Source: Salinispora vitiensis (GTDB lineage: Bacteria; Actinomycetota; Actinomycetes; Mycobacteriales; Micromonosporaceae). From it: 64,000 nt of DNA. Below, one piece after another: positions 7,713 to 19,903 of the stretch. The notes under the pieces were generated by a model that saw nothing but the letters and a program-made list of their open reading frames with translations, had not been told where the DNA came from and made no database searches. Within the stretch, counting starts at the first letter, position 1. Every line of letters starts with the position of its first letter. The translations under genes and the position numbers were made by a program. Where the stretch lies: positions 1,934,501 through 1,998,500 of the forward strand of contig NZ_KB900388.1 of assembly GCF_000378825.1 (NCBI RefSeq), given 5' to 3'.

Positions 7713-9218
7713 TCAGCCGGCCAGCGGCCGAGCGTCCGATCCCACCGGCGCCGGCAGCGAACCCCGCCCGTCCAGGTACGAATGGATGGCGGCAGCGGCG
7801 GCCCGGCCCTCGGCGATCGCCCACACGATCAGCGACGCGCCCCGGTGCATGTCCCCGGCGACGAAGACGCCGTCCACGTCGGTCTGCCAGTCCGAACCGG
7901 CCGCTACCGCGCCCCGTTCGTTGCGGGACACCCCGAGCTGCTCAAGCAGCGGCTGCGGCTCGGTGCCATCGAAACCGATCGCCAGCAGTACCAGGTCGGC
8001 CGGCAGCTCCCGCTCGGTGCCCGGCACCGGGGTGACGGTCCGCCGGCCAGCACTCTTCTCCACCGTCACCTCGGCGATCCGGACCGCCCGCACCGCTCCA
8101 CTGCCGTCGTCCACGAACTCCTGCACGGCGACGGCGAAGACCCGCTCCCCGCCCTCCTCGTGCGCCGGGTACTCGCGCAGGATCCACGGCCAGGTCGGCC
8201 ACGGATCCCGTGCCTCGTCCCGCTCCCGGGACGGCTGCGGGTAGAGGTCGAGCTGGTACACCGCGGCGGCGCCCTGACGGTGGGCGACGCCGAGACAGTC
8301 CGCGCCGGTGTCTCCACCACCGATGATGACGACGTTCCGGCCAGCCGCATCGATCGGCGTGCCATCCGGTAGCACCGCGGTAGCCGGCGGGTTGGCCCCC
8401 GCGGCGGCCACCACCCGGTTGGCCGCGACGAGGTGCCCCATCGCCTGGTGCACCCCGCGCAGCGAACGCCCCGGGGTCGCCGGGGTATCCCGGCTGGCCA
8501 GGGCACCGCACGCCAGCAGCACCGCGTCGTGCTCGGCCCGCAGCTGCTCGGCGGTCACGTCGACACCGACCTCCACCCCGGTCCGGAAGCGCACCCCCTC
8601 GGCGGCGAGCTGCGCCAGTCGCCGGTCGATGTGGCGCTTCTCCAGCTTGAAGTCCGGGATGCCGTACCGCAGCAGGCCGCCGAGGGCGTCGTCCCGCTCG
8701 TACACGGTGACCGCGTGCCCGGCCCGGGCCAGCTGCTGCGCGGCGGCGAGCCCGGCGGGCCCGGAGCCGACCACCGCCACCGAACGGCCACTGGCCGGCG
8801 GCACCGACCAGGGCCGTAGCCCGCCGCGGGCCACGGCGGCGTCGGCGATCTCCACCTCGACCTGTTTGATCGTGACCGGCTGCTGGCCGCCGAGGCCGAG
8901 TACGCAGGCCGCCTCGCAGGGGGCCGGGCAGAGCCGGCCGGTGAACTCCGGAAAGTTGTTGGTGGCGTGCAGCGTCTCCACCGCGGCATCCCAGCCACCG
9001 GTGCGGACCAGGTCATTCCAGTCCGGGATGCGATTGCCCAGCGGACAGCCGTCGTGGCAGAACGGAATGCCGCAGTCCATGCAGCGGGTGGCCTGCTCCC
9101 GGATCAGCTCTTCACCTGCCGGTGGGTAAACCTCCCGCCAGTCGGTGATCCGCACCGGAACGGGCCGTCGGGCGGGAAGCTGCCGGTCGTACCGCAGGAA
9201 ACCAGACGAATCAGGCAC
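7713..9218 (-). CDS. gltD: Glutamate synthase (NADPH) small subunit
   Basis: The 501-residue beta subunit takes electrons from NADPH via FAD and Fe-S clusters to the large subunit. Near the N-terminus are the cluster cysteines ([18 protein letters not shown] at about 45-62 and [13 protein letters not shown] near 95). The FAD-binding [13 protein letters not shown] follows at about residue 150, and the NADPH-binding GGGDTGADC near residue 295. The C-terminal [21 protein letters not shown] motif is typical. The GTG start lies inside the end of gltB (8-bp overlap), so the two are translationally coupled. Confidence 0.96.
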   Translation of the reverse strand: MPDSSGFLRYDRQLPARRPVPVRITDWREVYPPAGEELIREQATRCMDCGIPFCHDGCPLGNRIPDWNDLVRTGGWDAAVETLHATNNFPEFTGRLCPAPCEAACVLGLGGQQPVTIKQVEVEIADAAVARGGLRPWSVPPASGRSVAVVGSGPAGLAAAQQLARAGHAVTVYERDDALGGLLRYGIPDFKLEKRHIDRRLAQLAAEGVRFRTGVEVGVDVTAEQLRAEHDAVLLACGALASRDTPATPGRSLRGVHQAMGHLVAANRVVAAAGANPPATAVLPDGTPIDAAGRNVVIIGGGDTGADCLGVAHRQGAAAVYQLDLYPQPSRERDEARDPWPTWPWILREYPAHEEGGERVFAVAVQEFVDDGSGAVRAVRIAEVTVEKSAGRRTVTPVPGTERELPADLVLLAIGFDGTEPQPLLEQLGVSRNERGAVAAGSDWQTDVDGVFVAGDMHRGASLIVWAIAEGRAAAAAIHSYLDGRGSLPAPVGSDARPLAG

Positions 9219-12200
9219 GAGCTACCTCCTGGACGGCCACCCGCGCGACGGGCGACACCGGCGTGGACGGTGCGGAGGACGTGGGCTGCGCTGCCGGCGC
9301 CGCCAGGGCGCTCATCACCGCGTCGTCCACGTCGTAGCCGGCGGCTTCGGCGGCCCGCATGATCTCCCGCACCCGGCGATAGTCCCGGGGCACCACGGCG
9401 GTGAACTCCTCCACCGCCTCCGACCAGCGCTTGAGCAAGTCCTCGGCGACCGCGGAGTCGGTCTCGGTGTAATGCCGCTGGACCAAGTCGTAGAGGGTTG
9501 CCTGCTCCTGCTCGCTCAGCGGCGTCAGGTCCACCAGCTCCGTGTTGACCCGCCGACGATCCAGCCGCCAAACGAACGCGGTCCCACCGGACATCCCGGC
9601 CGCGAAGTTCCGCCCCGTCGGCCCCAACACCACGACGGTGCCGCCGGTCATGTACTCGCAGCCGTGGTCACCGACGCCCTCGACGACAGCAGCCGCCCCG
9701 GAGTTGCGTACCGCGAACCGCTCCCCCGCCCGACCGCGGAGGAAGACCTCACCTGCGGTGGCGCCGTAGAGGATGGTGTTGCCGGCGATGATCTGATCCT
9801 CCGCCCGCCGGCCCGCAATGGCCTCCGCGCTGACGAAGGGCGCGGCTCGGTCCGGACGGAGTACCAGCCGCCCACCGGAGAGGCCCTTGCCGACGTAGTC
9901 GTTGGCATCGCCGTGCAGGCGCAGGGTGACCCCGGACGGTAGGAACGCACCGAACGACTGCCCGACGGTGCCGTGCAGGTCGAACTCGATCGTGTCGGTG
10001 GGCAGGCCGGCCCCGCCGTGGCGGCGGACCACCTCGCCACCGAGCATCGCGCCGACGCTGCGGTGCTCGTTACGTACCGGCACCCGCGTCCGCACCCGGG
10101 TGCCGGTATGCAGCGCCGGCTCGGCGAGCGCGATCAGCTCGTTGTCCAACGCCAGCCCGAGACCGTGGTCCTGGGCACGGACACCCCGTCGAGCGGTCTC
10201 CTCGGGTAGCTCCGGCAGGCGCAGGACGGGGCTCAGGTCGATACCGGCCGCCTTCCAATGATCAACTGCGGGGGCGACATCGAGCAGTTCGGTCCGGCCG
10301 ATCGCCTCGTCGATCGAGCGCAGACCCAGCTCGGCGAGGTACCCACGGACCTCCTCGGCGAGGAAGAGGAAGAAGTTCTCCACGAACTCCGGCTGACCGG
10401 TGAACCGCTCGCGCAGCACCGGGTTCTGGGTAGCGATGCCGACCGGGCAGGTGTCCAGATGACACACGCGCATCATCACGCAGCCCTCGACGATCAGCGG
10501 GGCGGTGGCGAAGCCGAACTCCTCCGCCCCGAGCAGGGCGGCTACCAGCACGTCCCGACCGGTCTTGAGCTGGCCGTCGACCTGCACGGTGACCCGGTCG
10601 CGGAGCTTGTTGAGCAGCAGGGTCTGCTGCGCCTCGGCCAGGCCCAGCTCCCACGGCGTACCCGCGTGCTTGAGCGAGTTCAGCGGGGACGCACCGGTGC
10701 CGCCGTCGTGCCCGGAGATGAGGATGACATCGGCCTTCAGCTTCGCCACACCCGCCGCCACCGTACCCACCCCGACCTCACTGACCAGCTTGACGTGCAC
10801 CCGCGCCGCCGGGTTGACGCACTTGAGGTCGTGCACGAGCTGGGCCAGGTCCTCGATGGAGTAGATGTCGTGGTGTGGTGGCGGAGAGATCAGGCCGACT
10901 CCCGGCGTGGCGTGGCGGGTCCGGGCGATCCACGGCCAGACCTTGTTGCCGGGAAGTTGGCCACCCTCGCCGGGCTTGGCGCCCTGCGCCATCTTGATCT
11001 GCAGGTCATCGGCGTTTACCAGGTACTCGGTGGTGACCCCGAACCGACCGCTGGCGATCTGCTTGACCGCGGAGCGGCGGGTCGGATCGTGTAGTCGCTC
11101 GACATCTTCACCGCCCTCGCCGGTGTTGGACTTGCCGCCGAGCCGGTTCATCGCGATCGCGAGGGTTTCGTGCGCCTCCACCGAGATCGACCCGTAGGAC
11201 ATGGCGCCGGTGGCGAAGCGCCGGACAATCTCGCTGGCCGGCTCGACCTCCTCGATCGGCACCGGCGGGCGCACTCCGGTACGGAGCGTGAACCGGCCCC
11301 GCAGCGCACCTCCCTGCGCGGCCAGCGCGTCAACCTTCGAGGTGTATTCCCGGAACACGTCGTACTGCCGGCTGCGGGTGGCGTGCTGGAGCAGGAAGAC
11401 GGTCTCCGGGTTGAACAGGTGCAGCTCGCCCGCACGCCGCCACTGGTACTCGCCGCCGACATCCAGCCGGTCGGTCGTCGCCGCCCCCGGCTCCGGCCAG
11501 GCATGGGCGTGTCGAGCGGCGACCTCAACGTGGATCCCGTCCAGGTCAACCCCGCCGATCTTGCTGGGAGTGCCCCGGAAGTACCGCTCGATCAGCTGGC
11601 TGTCCAGCCCAACCGCCTCGAAGACCTGGGCGCCGCAGTACGACGACACGGTCGAGATGCCCATCTTGGACATGATCTTCAGAACGCCCTTGCCGAGCGC
11701 CTTGACGTAGTTGCGAACCGCGGTGCCCGGCTCGACGCCGACCAGCGCCCCGGTCGAGATCATGTCTTCCACCGACTCGAACGCCAGGTACGGGTTGACC
11801 GCCGCCGCGCCGTACCCGACCAGCACGGCCGCGTGGTGCACCTCCCGGCAGTCGCCGGACTCCACGATCAGCTCCACCTGGGTCCGGGTCTGCTCCCGAA
11901 CCAGATGCTGATGCACCGCCGCGGTGAGCAGCAACGACGGGATCGGGGCGAGGTTGGCGTTGGAGTCCCGGTCGGAGAGGACGAGGATGCGCACGCCGTC
12001 CTCGATGGCCTCGGAGACGTGCCGACAGATCTCGGTCAGCCGCGCCCGGATGCCCGCGCCGCCCTCCCGGATCCGGTACAGGCCGGAGACCCGGACCGCC
12101 TTGAATCCGGGGAGGTCCCCGTCCTCGTCGATGGAGAGAATCTTGGCCAGCTCGTCGTTGTCGATCACCGGATAGGGGAGCACGAGCTGCCGGCAGCTCG

Positions 12201-13932
12201 CCGGCCCCGGATCGAGCAGGTTACCCTCCGGCCCGATCGTGGACTGAAGGCTGGTCACCAACTCCTCCCGGATGGCGTCCAGCGGCGGGTTCGTAACCTG
12301 GGCGAAGAGCTGGTGGAAGTAGTCGTAGAGCAGCCGGGGTCGGGTGGACAGCGGCGAGATCGGAGTATCCGTTCCCATCGAGCCGATCGGCTCGGCACCG
12401 ACCCGCGCCATCGGCGCGAGGAGAATCTTCAGCTCCTCGTCGGTGTAGCCGAACGCCTGTTGCCGGCGACGGACCGAGTCGTGGGTGTAGACGATGTGTT
12501 CCCGGGCCGGCAGGTCGGTCAGCTCGATCAGACCGGCGTGGAGCCACTCCTCGTACGGCTGGGCCGCCGCCAGCTCGGCCTTGATCTCGTCGTCGTGCAC
12601 GATCCGGCCACCCACGGTGTCCACCAGGAACATCCGACCGGGCTGCAGGCGGCCCTTGGCGACCACGGTGGCCGGATCCAGGTCCAGCACGCCCGCCTCG
12701 CTGCCGAGCACGACCAGCCCGTCGGAGGTCTGCCACCACCGGCCGGGACGGAGGCCGTTGCGGTCCAGCACCGCCCCGACGATCTCGCCGTCGGTGAACG
12801 CCACCGACGCCGGCCCGTCCCAGGGCTCCATCAGGCTGGCGTGGAACCGGTAGAAGGCCCGCTGGTCAGCGGGCATGTCCGGGTCGTTCTCCCAGGCCTC
12901 CGGAATCATCATCAACACCGCGTGCGGCAGGCTTCGTCCCGCCAGGTGCAGCAGCTCCAGGACCTCGTCAAAGTTGGCCGAGTCGGACGCCCCCGACGTG
13001 CAGACCGGGAAGATCCGACGAATGTTGCCGGGTAGCGCCGCGCCGGCTCCGCCGGCGAGCATCGACTCTCTCGCCTGCATCCAGTTCCGGTTGCCCCGGA
13101 TGGTGTTGATCTCGCCGTTGTGGGCGATGAACCGGAACGGGTGCGCCAGGGGCCAGGACGGGAAGGTATTGGTGGAGAAGCGGGAGTGCACCAGCGCGAT
13201 GGCGCTGCACATCCGCTCATCGGTCAGCTCCGGGTAGAACTCCGGCAGCTGGTCCGGGGTGAGCATGCCCTTCCAGACCATCGTGCGGCCGGAGAGCGAC
13301 GGAAAGTACGCCGGTACGCCGCGCTCCGCCGACTCCCGCTCGGCCTGCCTGCGGACGCAGTACGCCACCCGCTCCAGCTCGAGGCCGGTCAACCGGGACC
13401 CAGCCGGGCCCATCGCCGAGTCGGTGAGCCGGTGTGCGGTGACGAAGAGCTGCCGGACCCGGGGCATCGCCGCGAGCGCCGTCGCGCCCAGGCCCGCCGG
13501 ATCCACCGGCACGTCCCGCCACCCAAGCAGGTCGGCGCCCTCGACCAACGCGTACTTCTCCACCACCCGGCGGGCCCGCAGCTCGGCCTCGTCGTCGTCG
13601 GGCAGGAAGACCAGGCCGGTCGCGTACTCACCGAGCGGGGGCAGCGGGAAGCCCACCACCGCGCGCAGCAGCGCATCCGGCACCTGGATCAGGATGCCCG
13701 CGCCGTCGCCGGTGTTCGGCTCCGCACCCCGGGCTCCCCGATGGTCCAGCCGGCGCAGCGCGGCGAGCCCATTCGCGACCACCTCGTGCGACCGCCGGCC
13801 GCGCAGGTCCGCCACGAACGCCACTCCGCACGCGTCGCGTTCGTACGCGGGGTCGTAGAGCCCGGCGGTGGACCCGTTCGGGCCGGAGTGCGGGACCTGC
13901 TGCGGGATGCGGTGCGGGTACGGAGCGGCCAC
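9211..13932 (-). CDS. gltB: Glutamate synthase (NADPH) large subunit
   Basis: The 1573-residue alpha subunit makes glutamate from glutamine and 2-oxoglutarate. It starts with a propeptide of about 36 residues. The nucleophilic Cys in [12 protein letters not shown] should be exposed by cleavage. The class II amidotransferase domain runs to about residue 440, then the central domain, then the FMN/synthase domain ([31 protein letters not shown]), the 3Fe-4S cysteines in [13 protein letters not shown], and the C-terminal beta-helix near 1290-1490. GTG is used as start with AGGAGG upstream. This is the largest gene in the window and is full length. Confidence 0.97.
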   Translation of the reverse strand: MAAPYPHRIPQQVPHSGPNGSTAGLYDPAYERDACGVAFVADLRGRRSHEVVANGLAALRRLDHRGARGAEPNTGDGAGILIQVPDALLRAVVGFPLPPLGEYATGLVFLPDDDEAELRARRVVEKYALVEGADLLGWRDVPVDPAGLGATALAAMPRVRQLFVTAHRLTDSAMGPAGSRLTGLELERVAYCVRRQAERESAERGVPAYFPSLSGRTMVWKGMLTPDQLPEFYPELTDERMCSAIALVHSRFSTNTFPSWPLAHPFRFIAHNGEINTIRGNRNWMQARESMLAGGAGAALPGNIRRIFPVCTSGASDSANFDEVLELLHLAGRSLPHAVLMMIPEAWENDPDMPADQRAFYRFHASLMEPWDGPASVAFTDGEIVGAVLDRNGLRPGRWWQTSDGLVVLGSEAGVLDLDPATVVAKGRLQPGRMFLVDTVGGRIVHDDEIKAELAAAQPYEEWLHAGLIELTDLPAREHIVYTHDSVRRRQQAFGYTDEELKILLAPMARVGAEPIGSMGTDTPISPLSTRPRLLYDYFHQLFAQVTNPPLDAIREELVTSLQSTIGPEGNLLDPGPASCRQLVLPYPVIDNDELAKILSIDEDGDLPGFKAVRVSGLYRIREGGAGIRARLTEICRHVSEAIEDGVRILVLSDRDSNANLAPIPSLLLTAAVHQHLVREQTRTQVELIVESGDCREVHHAAVLVGYGAAAVNPYLAFESVEDMISTGALVGVEPGTAVRNYVKALGKGVLKIMSKMGISTVSSYCGAQVFEAVGLDSQLIERYFRGTPSKIGGVDLDGIHVEVAARHAHAWPEPGAATTDRLDVGGEYQWRRAGELHLFNPETVFLLQHATRSRQYDVFREYTSKVDALAAQGGALRGRFTLRTGVRPPVPIEEVEPASEIVRRFATGAMSYGSISVEAHETLAIAMNRLGGKSNTGEGGEDVERLHDPTRRSAVKQIASGRFGVTTEYLVNADDLQIKMAQGAKPGEGGQLPGNKVWPWIARTRHATPGVGLISPPPHHDIYSIEDLAQLVHDLKCVNPAARVHVKLVSEVGVGTVAAGVAKLKADVILISGHDGGTGASPLNSLKHAGTPWELGLAEAQQTLLLNKLRDRVTVQVDGQLKTGRDVLVAALLGAEEFGFATAPLIVEGCVMMRVCHLDTCPVGIATQNPVLRERFTGQPEFVENFFLFLAEEVRGYLAELGLRSIDEAIGRTELLDVAPAVDHWKAAGIDLSPVLRLPELPEETARRGVRAQDHGLGLALDNELIALAEPALHTGTRVRTRVPVRNEHRSVGAMLGGEVVRRHGGAGLPTDTIEFDLHGTVGQSFGAFLPSGVTLRLHGDANDYVGKGLSGGRLVLRPDRAAPFVSAEAIAGRRAEDQIIAGNTILYGATAGEVFLRGRAGERFAVRNSGAAAVVEGVGDHGCEYMTGGTVVVLGPTGRNFAAGMSGGTAFVWRLDRRRVNTELVDLTPLSEQEQATLYDLVQRHYTETDSAVAEDLLKRWSEAVEEFTAVVPRDYRRVREIMRAAEAAGYDVDDAVMSALAAPAAQPTSSAPSTPVSPVARVAVQEVARA

Positions 13933-14041
13933 CCGGGCCTCCTGTCGTCACTCAGGCTGAATCTTGGTCGGGACGACGTCGGCCCTCAAGGGTCATTTGA
14001 GTCTACGTTAGGGGGGGCCACACAAGGCCAGTGCAGATTGA

Positions 14042-14061
14042 TCACACCTTCCAGAGTGTGA
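14042..14061. promoter_or_regulatory. Inverted repeat in the gltB upstream region
   Basis: TCACAC and GTGTGA flank an 8-nt spacer, about 110 bp upstream of the gltB start and 60 bp from the end of the monooxygenase gene. It may be an operator for nitrogen control or a weak terminator of the upstream gene. No U-tract follows in either direction. Confidence 0.3.
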
Positions 14062-14120
14062 GAAAAATACTCCCATCACTACACCACCCCTCGGCCGTCC
14101 TCCCGCCGTTCCGGAGCTGG

Positions 14121-15308
14121 TCAGGACGGAGGTTGCCACTGGTCGGCGGTCGTGCCGGCGCTGCCCAGCAGCCGGGGGGTGAGGGCGCCGAGGACCGCGT
14201 CGCGGGCCCGAAGCGCAAGCCGGCCCCGGGCCTGGAGCACCGCCGACATCCGTCGGGTCTGCCGGACCGTCGCCGCCACCCGGGGCCGGCGGGTCCGGTC
14301 GTAGGCGACGACCGCGTCCGGCAACCGCGACTCCCGGAGCAACGCGGCCAGGGTGGCGGCGTCCTCGAAGGCGAGGCAGGCCCCCTGCCCCAGGTGCGGG
14401 GGCATGCCGTGCGCGGCGTCACCGAGCAGCACCGCCCCACCCGGACCGGTGGGGAAGCCGTACGTGCGGGGCAGCGGGCGCAGCTCGCGGATCTCCCGCT
14501 GGACCAGGTCGGCCGGGTCGGTGGCATCGAGCAGCTCGGCGATGGGAGCGGGCCAGCCGGCGTACCAGCGACGCAGCAGGGCGAGCTGGGTCTCCGGCGA
14601 CTCCGGCCGGGGCGCACCGGCGGCGGTGGCCACCCAGTAGATCCCGCCGCGGCTGGAGGCCCCGGACGCGCCCCGTTCGCCCAGCGACACGTAGATGAAG
14701 CGGTACCCCGCACCGAGGATCTCCCCGGTCGGCGGCAGGTCGGCGGGGAGTTGGGGCGCCCGGTACCACGGGATCACCGCTCGCCATGCGGCCGAGCCAC
14801 AACTGACCACCGCCGCCTCCGGTGCGAGCTGCGCCCGTGCCACGCTGTCGAGGCCGTCGGCGGCGACCACCAGGTCCGCCTCGTAGGTGTGCCGGCCGTC
14901 ACCGACCGACGGACGGGCGCCCGACTCCGCGCGAACCGAACGGAGGGTCACGCCGGTCCGCAGCTCCACACCGTCACCCAGACCGGCGATGAGCGCGTCG
15001 TGCAGGTCCTCCTGGTGCACCACCACCGGGCTTCGGTCCGCCGGGACCGGACGGGGCCGCACCAACTGGTGGCCGTCCGGTCGGCGCACCCCACCGCTCG
15101 ACAGCGGGGTGGCGATCGCGTCGAGCCCGGCCCCGAGACCGAGGGCACGCAGTGCGCGTACCCCGTTGGGCCAGAGCATCACCGCGGTGGGTTCCGGACG
15201 GATCCGGTCGGCTCGCTCGACCAGCGTGACCTGCCAGCCGGAGCGCGCCAACGCGCCCGCGACAGCAAGGCCACCGACACCGGCGCCGACCACGACCGCG
15301 CTACGCAT
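14121..15308 (-). CDS. FAD-dependent monooxygenase (aromatic-ring hydroxylase type)
   Basis: This 395-residue flavoprotein starts with the Rossmann motif VVVGAGVGGLAVAGALARSGW and the E of VTLVERA that binds FAD ribose. The mid-protein motif ADLVVAADGLDSVAR corresponds to the DG motif, and GGAVLLGDAAHGMPPHLGQGA to the GD motif of group A flavin monooxygenases. The ATG lies 14 bp after the lgt stop, with GAGGAGGG as ribosome site, so it is probably co-transcribed with lgt. The substrate is unknown; relatives act on phenols, polyketides or quinones. Confidence 0.88.
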   Translation of the reverse strand: MRSAVVVGAGVGGLAVAGALARSGWQVTLVERADRIRPEPTAVMLWPNGVRALRALGLGAGLDAIATPLSSGGVRRPDGHQLVRPRPVPADRSPVVVHQEDLHDALIAGLGDGVELRTGVTLRSVRAESGARPSVGDGRHTYEADLVVAADGLDSVARAQLAPEAAVVSCGSAAWRAVIPWYRAPQLPADLPPTGEILGAGYRFIYVSLGERGASGASSRGGIYWVATAAGAPRPESPETQLALLRRWYAGWPAPIAELLDATDPADLVQREIRELRPLPRTYGFPTGPGGAVLLGDAAHGMPPHLGQGACLAFEDAATLAALLRESRLPDAVVAYDRTRRPRVAATVRQTRRMSAVLQARGRLALRARDAVLGALTPRLLGSAGTTADQWQPPS

Positions 15309-15322
15309 GCGGCCCTCCTCGC

Positions 15323-16420
15323 TCAGCTGTCGCGCTGGTCGGCGGGCCGGGCGGCATCCGCCGGCTGGTCGGTGGGCGGATCGTCACCGGAGCCCCCGGC
15401 CTCCGGCCCCGACGGCGTCTCCCCCGTCTCCTGCCAGTGCCGGAACTGCTCCTCGTCAACCACCTGGTAACCCTCCGGGGCCGCCGGCCGAGCACTCGCC
15501 TCGCGAGCGGAGAGGTCGACCTGCGACACGTCCGACTCGGGGGCGGACGCCGGCACCTCGCGGACCGGAATCAGGTACTCGCGCGGTCCGCGCACCCGCA
15601 GGAAATAGATCAACGCACCGAGGAAGACCACCGCCGCGGTCCAGACGTTCAGCCGTACGCCGAGGATCGTGTTCGCCTCGTCGGTGCGGATCATCTCGAT
15701 CCAGAACCGGCCAGCCGTGTAGCCCAGCACGTAGAGCGCGAAGGCCCGGCCGCGGCCCAGCTTCAGTCGCCGGTCGAGGAAGAGGACGAGGGCGACCACA
15801 CCCAGGTTCCACAGCGCCTCATAGGCGAAGGTCGGATGGTAGAGCCCCGCCTCGAGGATGGGTGTCCCGGCGTCGTCGCGCAGGGCCTGGCCCGTCTCCG
15901 GGTCCATCCGGTGGATCTCCAGGCCCCAGGGCAGCGTGGTGGGCCCACCGTAGAGCTCGTTGTTGAACCAGTTGCCGAGCCGCCCGATCGCCTGGGCCAG
16001 CGGCAGCCCCGGGGCGAGGGCATCGGCCACCACCGCGAGCGGAATACCGAGCTGACGGGCGGCATACCACGCACCGAGCGCGCCACCGGCCACGGCACCC
16101 CAAATGCCGAGACCTCCCTCCCAGATGGCGAAGACCTTGAGCGGATCGCCACCGGTGCCGAAGTACTTCTCCGGTGAGGAGATCACGTGGTAGATCCGGG
16201 CGCCGATGATGCCGGCCGGCACCGCCCAGACGGCGATGTCGAGCACTGCCCCCGGCGCCACCCCGCGCTGACGCAGCCGCCGCTCGGTGAGCCAACAGGC
16301 CACCACGATGCCGAGGAGGATGCAAAGCGCGTACGCACGGATCGGCACCGGGCCCAGCTGCCACACCGTGGTGGTCGGACTGGGCAGGGCCGCCAAAGGG
16401 GTCTGCGAGGCGAGGGTCAC
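15323..16420 (-). CDS. lgt: Prolipoprotein diacylglyceryl transferase
   Basis: The 365-residue polytopic membrane enzyme transfers diacylglycerol from phosphatidylglycerol to the Cys of prolipoproteins. It shows the start ALPSPTTTVWQLGPVPIRAY, the PAGIIGARIYHVI segment and the signature RLGNWFNNELYGGPT around residues 165-180. After about residue 280 there is a hydrophilic acidic tail. The GTG start has no clear ribosome site, but a candidate -10 TAGCCT lies 8 nt upstream, so it may be leaderless. An ATG 13 codons earlier is possible but less like the family. It follows trpA, as in many actinomycetes. Confidence 0.94.
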   Translation of the reverse strand: MTLASQTPLAALPSPTTTVWQLGPVPIRAYALCILLGIVVACWLTERRLRQRGVAPGAVLDIAVWAVPAGIIGARIYHVISSPEKYFGTGGDPLKVFAIWEGGLGIWGAVAGGALGAWYAARQLGIPLAVVADALAPGLPLAQAIGRLGNWFNNELYGGPTTLPWGLEIHRMDPETGQALRDDAGTPILEAGLYHPTFAYEALWNLGVVALVLFLDRRLKLGRGRAFALYVLGYTAGRFWIEMIRTDEANTILGVRLNVWTAAVVFLGALIYFLRVRGPREYLIPVREVPASAPESDVSQVDLSAREASARPAAPEGYQVVDEEQFRHWQETGETPSGPEAGGSGDDPPTDQPADAARPADQRDS

Positions 16421-16486
16421 GAGTGCACAGGCTACCGCCGTTCGGCCCCGCCGTGGCACCCCGGCCCGCGCGACCCGTGGCGCTCA

Positions 16487-16537
16487 TCTCCGAAGGGCCG
16501 GGCCGGCGTTCCCGGGGCGGGCGTCTCCGAAGGGCCG
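16487..16537. repeat. Direct repeat TCTCCGAAGGGCCG, two copies
   Basis: Exact 14-bp copies start at 16487 and 16524, 37 bp apart, in the 138-bp gap between trpA and lgt. Each is followed by GG and more GC-rich sequence. They could fold with neighbouring GGCC runs as terminators of trpA, but the role is unknown. Confidence 0.5.
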
Positions 16538-16558
16538 GCCGGTGACCCGGGACGGGCG

Positions 16559-17362
16559 TCAGGCGGTCGGGGTCCGGACGCCCGCGGCGAGTTCGGTGCT
16601 CAGCTCACGCAGGGCGGTCAGCCCCGCCGGCAGGCTCGCGGCATCGAGCAGGCAGCGGATCAGGGCACTGCCGACGATGACCCCGTCGGCGAACCCGGCC
16701 GCCATACCGGCCTGCTCCCCGGTGCCGATCCCGAGGCCGACCCCGACCGGCAGGTCGGTGACCGCCCGAACCCGGGACACCAGCACCGGGGCCGCCGCCG
16801 AAGCCCGCGCACGGGCCCCGGTGACCCCCATGATCGCGGTCGCGTACACGAATCCCCGGCAGTGCTCGACGGTCATCTGCAGCCGGGCGTCAGTCGAGGA
16901 GGGCGAGACGAGGAAGGTCCGGTCCAGCCCGTACGCGTCGGAGGCGGCCAGCCACTCCTGCGCCTCGTCCGGAATCAGGTCGGGCGTGATCAGCCCGGTG
17001 CCGCCCGCTGCGGCGAGGTCCCGGGCGAAGGCGTCAACGCCGTACTGCTCGATCGGGTTCCAGTAGGTCATCGTGACCACGGGCGCGCCGGTGGCGGCGA
17101 CCGCGTCGATGATGCGTAGCGTGTCGGCGACCCGGACCCCGCCGGCCAGGGCGATGTCACTGGCCCGTTGGATCACCGGACCGTCCATCACCGGGTCGGA
17201 GTACGGGATCTCCACCTCGATGACGTCCACGCCCGCCTCGACCATGGCGGTCATCGCGGCGATGCTGCCCTCGACGGTCGGGAACCCGGCGGGCATACAG
17301 CCGACCAGGACGGCCCGGCCCTCGGCCCGAGCCCGGTCGAACGCAACCCCGATGCGACTCAC
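16559..17362 (-). CDS. trpA: Tryptophan synthase alpha chain
   Basis: The 267-residue TIM-barrel subunit cleaves indole-3-glycerol phosphate to indole and passes it to TrpB. Conserved parts are VEAGVDVIEVEIPYSDPVMDGPVIQ, containing the catalytic Glu and Asp, MTYWNPIEQYG, and the phosphate-binding region VGVGLGIGTGEQAG. The GTG start is 4 nt past the trpB stop, with AAGGAG inside the end of trpB. Confidence 0.96.
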   Translation of the reverse strand: MSRIGVAFDRARAEGRAVLVGCMPAGFPTVEGSIAAMTAMVEAGVDVIEVEIPYSDPVMDGPVIQRASDIALAGGVRVADTLRIIDAVAATGAPVVTMTYWNPIEQYGVDAFARDLAAAGGTGLITPDLIPDEAQEWLAASDAYGLDRTFLVSPSSTDARLQMTVEHCRGFVYATAIMGVTGARARASAAAPVLVSRVRAVTDLPVGVGLGIGTGEQAGMAAGFADGVIVGSALIRCLLDAASLPAGLTALRELSTELAAGVRTPTA

Positions 17363-17366
17363 GCTG

Positions 17367-18599
<1,233 letters not shown>

Positions 18600-18630
18600 C
18601 GCGGCTTCCTTCGTTCTGACCAGCGCGCGC

Positions 18631-19491
18631 TCAGCGCACCGGACGGGGCGTGGCCGGGTGGTTACCGGCGTTGACCAGCTCGGCCACCGCCTCCTGGGGG
18701 CTCTTCTGGGTAACCAGGCCCTCGCCGACCAAGACCGCGTCGGCACCGGCCGACGCGTACCGGATGAGGTCGTGCGGCCCGCGCACCCCCGACTCAGCGA
18801 TCTTGACAACGCTGCTGGGCAGGCCGGGCGCGATCCGCTCGAAAACCGAACGGTCGACCTCCAACGTACGCAGGTCGCGCGCGTTCACTCCGATCACCTG
18901 GGCGCCGGCCTCCAACGCCCGGTCCGCCTCCTCCTCGTCGTGCACCTCGACCAGGGCGGTCATGCCCAGCGACTCGATCCGCTCCAGCAGGCCGACCAGC
19001 ACCTTCTGCTCCAACGCCGCCACGATCAGCAGCACCAGGTCGGCGCCGTGCGCCCGCGCCTCGTGCACCTGGTAGCTGGAGACCACGAAGTCCTTCCGCA
19101 GCACCGGAACGTCAACCGCGGCCCGGACGGCGGCGAGGTCATCCAGCGAACCACCGAACCAGCGCCCCTCGGTGAGCACGCTGATCGCCCGGGCACCACC
19201 GGCGGCGTAGTCGCTGGCCAGGTCGGACGGGTCAGCGATCTCCGCCAGCCGTCCCTTGGACGGCGAGGAACGCTTCACCTCGGCGACCACCGCCACGCCG
19301 GGCCGACGCAGGGCCGCGTACGCATCCAGCGGCGGCGGGGCCGCGGCGGCCAGCTCTCGAATGCGCTCCAGCGGGACCTGGTCCTGCCGCCGAGCCACGT
19401 CCTCGCGTACTCCGGCCAGAATCTCATCGAGCACGCTGGGCTTCGCCGAACTGGCGTCGCTCCCTCCCGCGTGCGCATGCTCCGCAGTCAC
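18631..19491 (-). CDS. trpC: Indole-3-glycerol phosphate synthase
   Basis: The 286-residue TIM barrel converts carboxyphenylaminodeoxyribulose phosphate to indole-3-glycerol phosphate. The core motif [13 protein letters not shown] carries the catalytic Lys; [21 protein letters not shown] and [13 protein letters not shown] follow, and SGVRGPHDL binds phosphate. The GTG with GGGGAG 5 nt upstream was chosen; a TTG one codon earlier is equally possible. The first 20 residues are not part of the conserved barrel, so a start nearer SVLDEIL is conceivable. The start overlaps the stop of a small upstream reading frame. Confidence 0.95.
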   Translation of the reverse strand: MTAEHAHAGGSDASSAKPSVLDEILAGVREDVARRQDQVPLERIRELAAAAPPPLDAYAALRRPGVAVVAEVKRSSPSKGRLAEIADPSDLASDYAAGGARAISVLTEGRWFGGSLDDLAAVRAAVDVPVLRKDFVVSSYQVHEARAHGADLVLLIVAALEQKVLVGLLERIESLGMTALVEVHDEEEADRALEAGAQVIGVNARDLRTLEVDRSVFERIAPGLPSSVVKIAESGVRGPHDLIRYASAGADAVLVGEGLVTQKSPQEAVAELVNAGNHPATPRPVR

Positions 19492-19631
19492 CAACGCTCC
19501 CCTCTCCGGGCGTCATGGACCGATGCTAGGCGGCCTAACCGATGCCGGCCGCCGGGGGTATGGCGCTCCTCACGAATCGGCTTGCGGCATAATGCCCAAC
19601 CTCCAGTGAAGGCGAGCTCACACACAGCCAT
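19488..19631 (-). CDS. Candidate 47-residue leader or small protein overlapping trpC
   Basis: An ATG with GGGAGG 2-3 nt upstream opens a 47-codon frame that ends in TGG TGA, with the TGA overlapping the trpC start (TTGGTGA). The peptide begins [18 protein letters not shown] and is then rich in Arg, His and Gly. It holds Trp at residues 12 and 47. It could be a translationally coupled leader that links trpC expression to translation, or a TrpM-like small protein; the sequence alone does not decide. Codon use is less biased to G/C in third position than in neighbouring genes. Confidence 0.4.
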   Translation of the reverse strand: MAVCELAFTGGWALCRKPIREERHTPGGRHRLGRLASVHDARRGERW

Positions 19632-19672
19632 CACCTCCCGGTCGTCGGTCGTGGCCGACGATCGTCATCCTG

Positions 19673-19689
19673 AGCATTGATGTAATGCT
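19673..19689. promoter_or_regulatory. Inverted repeat AGCATT-N5-AATGCT upstream of trpC
   Basis: The 6-bp arms are perfect and the spacer is GATGT. It lies between the divergent trpC-side leader frame and the plus-strand small frames, in the most AT-rich patch of the region. It is a plausible operator or promoter element for either direction. Confidence 0.35.
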
Positions 19690-19732
19690 ATCCGGCAGGC
19701 GAACCGCCGGTCGGAAGCCCGGAGGCAGGGCT

Positions 19733-19903
19733 GTGAGCAAGCTCAAGGCCAGCGGACTCCTCCCAGGTCAGCGCCGCGGAGTCAGAGTTGACCCGGCGGC
19801 TACCCCCACGAAACGTGAGTCGCTGAGGATTCCTCTCGGGCAGACTCGGTTCGGCATCCGCCCGCGCCACCCCACAATCTCCGGGATTGATCATGAGCAC
19901 TGA
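19733..19903 (+). CDS. Possible 56-residue small protein
   Basis: A GTG preceded by a good GGAGG (7 nt spacing) opens a 56-codon frame (MSKLKASGLLPGQRRGVRV...). It ends 11 bp inside the next plus-strand frame, so the two could be translationally coupled. It is basic, with no membrane segment or recognisable motif. Third-position GC is only moderate, so this may be chance. I do not recognise it. Confidence 0.25.
   Translation: MSKLKASGLLPGQRRGVRVDPAATPTKRESLRIPLGQTRFGIRPRHPTISGIDHEH

Noticed and set aside
9211..13932. Several long open frames on the plus strand opposite gltB, up to 621 codons
   Set aside because: They mirror gltB codons with high GC in the wrong position, have no ribosome sites, and encode low-complexity Arg/Pro/His-rich text.
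18600..18630. trpM-like gene between trpC and trpB as in Streptomyces
   Set aside because: The gap is only 31 bp, too short for any gene.
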